From Rhynochetos jubatus (taxonomy: Eukaryota; Chordata; Aves; Eurypygiformes; Rhynochetidae): 64,000 nucleotides of DNA. Location: contig CM050657.1 of the NCBI GenBank assembly GCA_027574665.1, positions 28,333,408 through 28,397,407 of the forward strand, read 5' to 3'. This document shows, one piece after another, positions 52,001 to 61,000 of this stretch. Under the pieces are notes generated by a model. The model searched no databases. It was not told the origin of the DNA and was given only the letters and a program-made list of their open reading frames with translations. How positions within the stretch are numbered: position 1 is the first letter of the stretch; every line of letters begins with the position of its first letter. The position numbers and the translations under genes were made by a program.

Positions 52001-55000
52001 TGCTGATAAACAGCAAGAGGTTTGCCCAGCTCTGCTCTCTGCGAACACGCACAGGTATCCAAAGCTAAGCCAACTTTTCACAAACAATATGATGGACAAT
52101 CTCTTGTCTGAATAATTATTTGTGTTTCTGACTAAGCTTTGCCATCACGTTGCTGTAATTTGTTCTTCTGTGTTTCTTTTGCTAATCATAACCGTGGAGA
52201 GGTTTTGATCTTTTTAATTACAAGAATTTCAGTTGTGCAACTGGCGGCCAGTCGTTTCTCTTCAATGCCTGGTCAGGAGTGAATTTTAGAAAGAGGAGCA
52301 GGAATGTGAACAGCTGTCGAGACTTGGAGTTTTTGCCAAGAAGGATGTTGGTGGTTTCAGTTGAGATAACAGCCAGGATACTGGTATGTGACATTTTAGG
52401 AGGTGGCTTCTGTACCATAATATTTCTTCGTGCTTTCACAGTAATTGTATTCTGCTTAGTCTTTGCCAGTCGGAGCTCGGTAAGACCCTGATTATCAACC
52501 ACGTGACATGAGAAGTCATTTGTTAGTATTAATAACAAGCTGTTAAAACTTTTCTGGTTCAACTTTGGAGTAAAAACCACAAAATTCTGTGTTGATCTTG
52601 TTTTTAGCAAGAAGAAAATGAACAAGGTGGTACCAAGAAAGCGGTTTGGATATATATATGACCTCTAGGCTTCAGTACCTCACTTTTAAACTAATGGCTG
52701 TTAAAGAGCAGGAATATGGGACATTCATACGGTTTTCTCACACTATTGCGTAAGCATTGTACAGGAAACAGAAAGGCTGATGAGAAAATGTGTATTTACC
52801 TTTTATCCTAACTCTTCCTGCATCACCCTTCTCTCCTTTTTCACCATGTTGTCCAGCAGAACCAGGTGTCCCCTTACCATTGACCACACAAAAAAACCAA
52901 AAAAACAAAACCAAGAAAAAACCATTGTCAGTTACCTCCAGCAAGGAATCAGAGTGGGAATTGAGGGGAAAATTAGATCTCTCTCTTTGCTCTTGCAGTG
53001 TTTCTCAAAACCAGACCAGTTAAAGTAACATGCCCAGAAGAAACCCTTATCCCTTTCTACGCCTAGAAAGAGGTGTGGGAATGGCAGCCCGACTCTGCCA
53101 AATGCACAGGTACACAGCTGTAAGAAACCGTAATGCTGGAACTGGGTCCATGGCTGTACACAGCTGTGGCTGTAAATGCACGAATGTTAAGATGCAAACG
53201 ATTAACAGTCTCTTCCCAGGGCAGATTTCAGCCCACAATCCACCGAGGTCACAAGGAAGGGAGTCCCTGGAGCGCAGTGACTGCTGGAGGAGGCTCTCCT
53301 CCCAGGTGAGCACGGCAGTAGGTAAGCGATGCTGAGTGAAAGCCCACAAACCTGCCAGTAAAAAATTTCATCTACATCTGGTTAGGTATGTGGTATTGTC
53401 AGAAGAATCTGTGACTTGACAAGTTGTCGTGGTTTAAGTCCGGCCAGCAAAATACCACGAAGCCGCTGTCACAAATGCCCCTCCCCTCCTCCGGTGGAGG
53501 GGAAAAATCAGAGGAAAAAGAAATAAGGAAGCTCGTAAAATTGAGGCAAGAACTATTTACTAATTAAATCTAAATTAATATATACAAACACTACTACTAA
53601 TAAATAATCAAAATAATAGAAAATGAAACATATGATACAATATGATACAGTTTCTCACCACCCACTGCCCGATGCACAACCAGGTGCTGAGTAGTGAGAG
53701 GCAGAGCCAGAGAGCCCGAGAGCCACAGCCCAAGGGCTGGAGCCCGAGAGCTGTCGCAGCAGGCTTCAAGCGAACCCTATCAGCGACAGCACAACTGGGA
53801 AAACTAAACAAACAAACAACTCCCTCACAAATGAGCCAGCACAGGAGTTGGCAAAGCACCTAACGCGGGAGTCGGGGAGTGTCAGCCAGTGTACATAAAC
53901 AAGCAAGAGAGTAAGAGAGAGAGCAATGGCTCCCGGACCTCTCCTCGCCCAAGCCCCGAGCATGACGTGCTATGGAATGAAATTCTCCCTCAGGTAGTTG
54001 GGGTCAGCTGTCTGAGCTCTGTGTCCCCTACACTGCTTGCAGCGAGACAGCGAGAGCTGGGAACGCAGCTGCAGGGTCAGAAGCAGAGAAAGACCTTGTA
54101 TCTGGTTCAGGCATTGCCCAGCGCCAGCACAGACCTTATCAGTGCTGCTCTGTGCATCCAGGAACACAGCTCCCTAGCAGCCACGGTAAAGAGAGTTAAC
54201 TCTTTCCTGACTGAACCCAGCACACAAGTTTAGAGGGGAAAAGAAGTACTTTTCTGTATTTTTATGCCAATTCATGCCCTCAGCTCTCCAAGCAGAGCGT
54301 GGGTCGCATGTCATCATTGGTGAGGGTCTGATCTTGCACCGGTACATGTGGGTACCCCTATTTTACCATGTGAAATTTAACAGAAGTAAAGACCACGAAG
54401 GTTGAAAGACCGGGGTATTATTTACCCAGTTTCCTCTGTTGTTCAAAATCTTTCACTAAGAAATAGGTGGAGAAAATACAATTTGTGAAGTGATGGTAAA
54501 TCATGACAATTGTAAAACAGGCAGGATGCTTCTGAAAAATGTGGTGTATCTGCAACCAGCAGTGACTATTTGTTAGAATGCCCAGATCTTCAAGTTGGCA
54601 GTGAAGATTAGTTATTAGTGTCTGAAAATTGGAATATCTGGGAAGATAAGAGAGCCGAAAAATGGCACAAGTGTATGTAGAAAATCCATTAGACCAAAGC
54701 ACTCCTGTATCGAAGTGAATGATTTCTTTCCCAACTGATTACTTTGTCCTTGTTTCTCACTTAAGTAACCTAAGAACACCAAAGTGTTTAGGACATGGCT
54801 TCAAGTTTACTTCAGAGCCACAAGGGCTAAAGCAAACTTTCAAAAGTAACAAAAAAGATCAAAATCACTCGTAATCCACTCGGGTAAAAGGATTTTCATG
54901 AAAGAAAAAGAACAAAAGCAAACCTTGTAATGAAACCATTGGGACTAGGATGACAGAACCCCTCCACCTCCTTCCTTCAGTCTCAAAATGGTTTGGTTTG

Positions 55001-58000
55001 GTTTCTTTTGAAAAACATACTTCTGGAAACTTTTAGGCAACTCCTTATGTGAAAACCAGTTCTGCTACTAAAACAAAACCTCAAAAAACCAAAGAAACAA
55101 ATCCATAATGGTACTGTCAAAAAGCCAAGCATATCTACCTATATTTCTAAGGAAACTGCTCTCACACACAAGGAAGTATATTTAAAAAACCCCACTGTTT
55201 GGCATCATTTTGGTGTGCAGCATCCTGGATGTACAGTCCACATGCCAGGCCCAAACAAGTGGAACAAAATCACAGCAAGTCCAATAAAGCATCTTATAAC
55301 GCACAGCTAAGGCAGTTGGATTAAGCGGTGTTTTGAATTACTGCTCGCTGTGGGGAATATGATAAACGACATGACGCACATTAAAGAAAGTGAGCCCGTT
55401 TGCCAAAGTAATCGCTAGTTTCGCTGAGCTGGGCAACAAGCATCTCCTCGTGGGGAACAAACCTGGGCTGAGTAATCAGTGAATATGGAAGATTATGAAG
55501 TAATACGGCACAGTAAAGGGATAAACACTAAGAAACAGCAGTGCCTTTCAGACTGTGCGGAGTGAAAGGCTACACCATGTTCAGACAGACTCATGAAACA
55601 AATTAAGCATATTGAATGCATCAAGCTTCTCAATTAATTTCTAAGAACGGAATAAAGAAAATGACTTGAAATGTCTGAAGAAACTCATGGGTTCCTTTCT
55701 CTTCAGACCCTGCCCCTCTCCCCCAAGGTGGATGTTGCCATGAAATCTATCCAGACCTGCTGACGTGCAATTCTTTGCCTTGATAAGGTTTTGCTGGAAA
55801 TGCTTTCCTTCGAAATAACTGAAAAATCATCTTCAGTGGAGCAATTTGTGCACCTACAATGTTTGCAAGAAAAACAATGGCTGTTCAAAACTACAAGTAA
55901 AACCAAGTCAAAACAAAATGAACATGCACCAGCTCTCCTAAGCCTCCTGACCACCCCACGCTCACAGCGTGGCCTTCTGCCCCGCAGTGTGGACCTGCCC
56001 ACTGCAGCGAGGGAAATCAGACAGAAGCTAATAAAATGCATCCTCCAACAAGACTGTAATAACCAGAAGTCGGCACAACTTTCAGATACTTTTCCCGGGC
56101 AGTTTCTCCACCACTCTGCTTAAATGCCTCCTGCGTAAGTGGTACCTTGATGTTATTTATTTACTGTAGCTCATGAAAACTACTTACAGGGAGTCCTGGT
56201 GTTCCCATTGCACCAGGTAAGCCGGGGTCGCCCTTTTCTCCGTGTCTTCCGGGGTATCCCATTTGTCCTTTCTTTCCTTGAGTACCTGGAGGTCCTTGCA
56301 TACCACGGGGACCAGGAGGACCAGCACTACATGAGCAGAGGCCTTCATTTCCTACGTGAATGTGCCAAAATTACACTGAAACAGTTGAAAAACCAAACCA
56401 CAAAAAATAACACTGCCCTTTCTCTTTTCAGTGTGAGTAGTGCACAGACCATTCTGTCTCATTATGGCCTTCAGAGGAGTGAAGCATCTCAGTCTCTTTA
56501 CAGCGCTGTAGTAACTGCTGCACTGACATGACTCTGCTGACTTCGAGTGCCACGCGCCAACAGGCCACACTCCACACTTTGATGGGCCTTATCCTCCGAG
56601 TTACTACACACTTGCAAATGTAGGTCTGACATAGCTGGCAAAGGTCTCGTGTTCGAGGGCATACTTACCCTTTTCTCCTTTTTCACCTTTTCTTCCTGGA
56701 AGGCCTATCTGACCTTTTGCTCCAGGTTCTCCGGGGACCCCTCTGTCAGTACAGATTACACCTTTGACAAAACAAATCGTACAGCTAGTATAAATCAGGT
56801 TGGCTGTTTCCACAGCTTAGGTCACATGTTCTCCTCTCCCTTATCTTGTTACCCTCACGTGAAAAGCTAGAGATTTTATGAACTGCTTTGTAAGTCGTCG
56901 CTGATAGATCACACTACGGAAATACAGCTAGTCTGGCTGGCTGGAGCTGGTGTTAACACATTGCTTTCTCACCGCCACTGCTTCTTCCTTGCTCCACTGT
57001 AGAATTTTACAACTCTTGTTTCTTTACCAAAGGGTTTTCTTTCCAGTTTGCTGTCTTTTTAACTTCCAGTGCTATATTTTTAAGGGACATTTTTCATGTA
57101 TGTTACTTTCTGGGTTGAAATCACCCGGAAAACTATGAAAATCTTGACAACTCACTGACTGTAATTATAGGAAAAACTTCTTTTTTACATCATGTGTAAA
57201 GTGTGATTTATCTGTCAAAATGCACTTTTCACCTCTAGATTTTTTGTAGGACCAATGAAAGCAATGAATATATTAATATGCAGAATGATATTCTCGTCAT
57301 ATGAATTGTTGCTGAACCTACTGGGTAGTCCAGGTAAGCCTTGTCTGCCTGGCTGTCCTGGTAGGCCTGGTGGTCCAGGAAATCCAGGTCTTCCTGGGAT
57401 TGATTCGCCTGTTCCAGGGAAACCAGGGTCACCTTGAAAACCTTGTGGTCCTGGTGCCCCACTTACTCCTGGCAGGCCAGGCAGACCTATAAAGGAAACA
57501 ATGGTATGTGGCCCATGCAGCTTCACAGTAATGATTACTACAAGGTGTCAAGGAGGAAATTACAGACCATTCAGAACTGTCCTGAGGAAGAGCTTCTATA
57601 CAAGGCTTAAATAGTGCAACAAAGACTTAAATCTACATCACTTCGTTTTCCAGGATTCCCAGGAAAGAGGCTCCTGCTTTGGACCTTCAACTGCTTCTTT
57701 TCCTCCTCCCTATTATTTCTTTTCCAGACATCCCAGTTATTCCTGTTCCTGGTACAGGGCAAAGTCATCCTCATCACCTTCCTATATCTTTTTTGAGATG
57801 GAGAATAGAATTTCCAGATACAGGCATGCCATGGATTTACAGTGCATGGTAGCATTCTCCTTTGTCTTCTGTTACTTTTCTAGTAACTCCTGATGTTCTG
57901 TTTGGTTTATTTTGGTTCTTTTTCAGCCACTAAGTGCTGAGCTAATATTCTTATTAAACTCTCTGTAGAGCTCAGATCCTTACTGTTGGTGACTTGCATC

Positions 58001-61000
58001 AACCAAGAACAAAGAACAGTTTCCTTTTAGCTGTTTTCTCTCCTCCTGCTATACAGCCATTATTTTTTGTCTCCTACTTCTCTTACTTGTTCCATCATCT
58101 CCTGGTCTTCCTAGCAGGCCTGCAGGACCAATTGGTCCAACTGATCCTGTATCACCAGCAGGACCCGGCATTCCAGGATCTCCTTGTGGACCTAGACAGA
58201 ATTATAAAAACATGTGAACACCTTATGTAACTGACAGCTTGAATCTAAATTAAACTGCAACCAGAATTGTAATTTGGGAACTACACAGAAGTAAAATACA
58301 CTAACTTCTTCTGTCTTTAAGAAACACTTTAAAATGTGTAACAATTGAATGTTAAGGTGGGAGGATTTGGTTACTTTTCTGCGGATTCCTGCCCATTTCA
58401 TGGGCAGAGTTTTAACTTTTCATCACTTTATTGCAGTATCTTTGTGCTCCATGTTCCAGAATGCCAAGACAAGTGCTTGCCTAAAATACAAATACATGTA
58501 GCGTTTGAAATGAATGTGCATCTCATGTCATGCACACTTGGCAGTGCACACAGGGAGGTCATTTCAGGATCACCCTAGTGGAAATCATCCACATTTTTAA
58601 AAGTATATTTTCAGAATTGCTATAGTTAATAAGTTTTAAAATTGCAATGACATAGTGATAAAGAAAACCTGAACCAAATATAAAGGGAAATTCATTAGGA
58701 AAACCAAAATATCCATAGTAATTCTGTTTTCAAACAATTCTGCTAAAGGCCTCTTTCTCTGAAGGATGTGTCCCTCACACACCACGCAGATGATCAGATG
58801 TTATTTGAGACACGACGCGTGGGGTTGAGTCTGCTGCTGCGTGGGCTGCAAACACACAGAAGCCGATGGAAAACAAACTGAACTGATTTTTGGATGAGGC
58901 CACTATCTCATGGGGAGGTTCTGCTGAGCTGGGGTTGCGTTGGAACTTACTTCTGTGTTCATGATCGTAATTCTAAATATTCTGAATTACAGTAGGAAGG
59001 CTGTTTTTCTTAACTGCCATACCTTAGCCAGCACAGGCTTATTTTTCAGAGCTTTGTGTTCTGATAGCCTTTTCTTAGGTGCAGTCACTAGGGACAGCCC
59101 TGCAGATGTAGCTGTGACTGTCTGCACAAAGATCTTTCACACAAACATTCAGTCTGAAATTTGTGTGTTTAACATAGTCCCAGTAAGATCAGTGAGACAC
59201 ACGCAGAATGTGGCCACTGGGACGCTGACGTTTCAGGATCCTGTCCCCCGGATCCCTAGGGATTGCTTTCAAACATCTTAGCAAAATAGGTCCTACACAC
59301 TTTGTACAGCAGGAAGACTAGTTAAAACTAGCTATTTTTTAACCCTTTATGGCTATTTTAAAGCTATTAACCTTTGATAGGAAGCAGTGGAGTTCCAATA
59401 GCTCCAGGAGGACCTGGGGGCCCTTTTTCTCCCGGATCCCCCTGTAAGAGTCCAACAGCAAATGTTACTGATAGATACAAATGTGCAGTGTGTAACATGT
59501 AACCGAAGATTTCAGCAATGGTGGGGTGTGTCAGGATGTGACACATCACCTAGGAAACCCAATTTAGACACTTTATAGCATTTAAAACCAAGCAGAAACA
59601 TTTAAAATAATCATTATCTTTCAGGATACCAGTGACTAAACAGCAATCTACCTGTCGCAAATACCTATTAGACTCTTCAGAACTTGTGACTGCTGTATTA
59701 GACTTCATTCACTTATCGTGAATCAATTACAGTAGGTCAGTACCCATTTAATTGAGATGTTTTGATCTAACAGCCGACCTGTAATTATTGGCTTAAAATT
59801 CTGCACCTGAATTTGGAAATTACTTCTGTGATTACAGATTAAGAAAGGAGGTTCCACAGTCTGGCAGATATTATCGATGGTAAGAGATACTCAAAATTCT
59901 TATAAGAAGTGTAAAACATCTGCATTAAGGAAACATAAAAGTGCCTACTAATGGCAAGGAAAATCACTTCTCCTTGGAGGATTTCTAAATTACTTTGGAT
60001 TTTGATGTTTAGAATTGCCAGCGAAGTGGACTTTAGGGAAGCCTTTCATGTGGCAAACTGTATTTTGCTTTGTAGATTAGGAATCAGCCCTGCTCTCTGC
60101 AGCAAACAATAACGCAATGTGGGAACTGCGTAGTGAGGTTGCATTCCTGGGACTGGAGTTCAGGGCCTTTTAGGACACAGACAAGGAGAGCTGGGGCTGA
60201 AAAGCTGGATACCCATTCTTACATGAGGGAAAACAAGGATTCCGTTAAATTGATACTTCTCCAATGTTTAAACAGTTCTTTAGCTACCACTGACTGCTGT
60301 CTTCACCTGTGGCCTTTGGGCTGGCCTTTCTCCTTTGTATCTTGCAGAATGAAGTAACATCCCTGCTGACTGATACTGTTTTCTCTTCCCATAGGAGTTT
60401 CTGGAGACTCAACTTGCCAACCGTTTATTAAAAGAACCCAGCCAAGACCGTGCAACAAAAGCGTGTATCTATTGTATTCTGTGCCCTGGACTACTCTTAA
60501 AATGAAAGCTTATACTGACTTCTCAGTTTTTCTGATATCCCCATTAAGCATTAAACACTCTGTGCGTTCCCGTAAGTTTCTATATAAAATGTCAATGGCC
60601 AAGAACGTTTCGCAATACTTAGTAGCAGAGAGAAATGGCCTTGGAGTGATTTCAGCAGGACTCCTGCCTTCCCTTGTATTTTATCTAAAGAAGGCATTCT
60701 GTGGGTTTTTGTGTTTATCACAGAAAGGTTGAGGTTAGAAGGGACGTCTGGAAGTCATCCTGTCCGACCCCCCTGCTCAAGCAGGACCACCTACAGCTGG
60801 TTGCCCAGGACCACGTCCAGACAGCTTTAGAATATCTGCAAGGATGGGGACCAGCACTGAGAGAGGGCAAGGACCCCCTCCCTCGGCCCGCTGGCAGGAC
60901 TGTTCCTAGTGCAGCCCAGGGTATCGCTAGCTGCCTTTGCAGCAAGGGCATGCTGCTGGCTCACGTTCAAGATCCACACAGTGTTGCCAGTGCCCAGACT

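Larger units (their letters stand above)
45973..52799 (-). other. COL4A4: COL4A4 introns 29 to 23
   Basis: Intron parts between exons 30 and 23. One probable LTR lies at 46132-46631. The rest (47335-48086, 48306-48819, 48925-49947, 50017-50783, 50968-51411, 51519-52799) shows only chance open frames, such as the one at 52218-52625. Confidence 0.7.
52873..56187 (-). other. COL4A4: COL4A4 intron 22
   Basis: A 3.3 kb phase-0 intron whose central part is the solo LTR at 53425-54224. The remainder (54230-56187) is AT-rich with no recognised element. Confidence 0.75.
56352..59371 (-). other. COL4A4: COL4A4 introns 21 to 18
   Basis: Intron parts 56352-56668, 56762-57321, 57487-58086 and 58192-59371. 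No repeat or gene was recognised. Confidence 0.75.
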
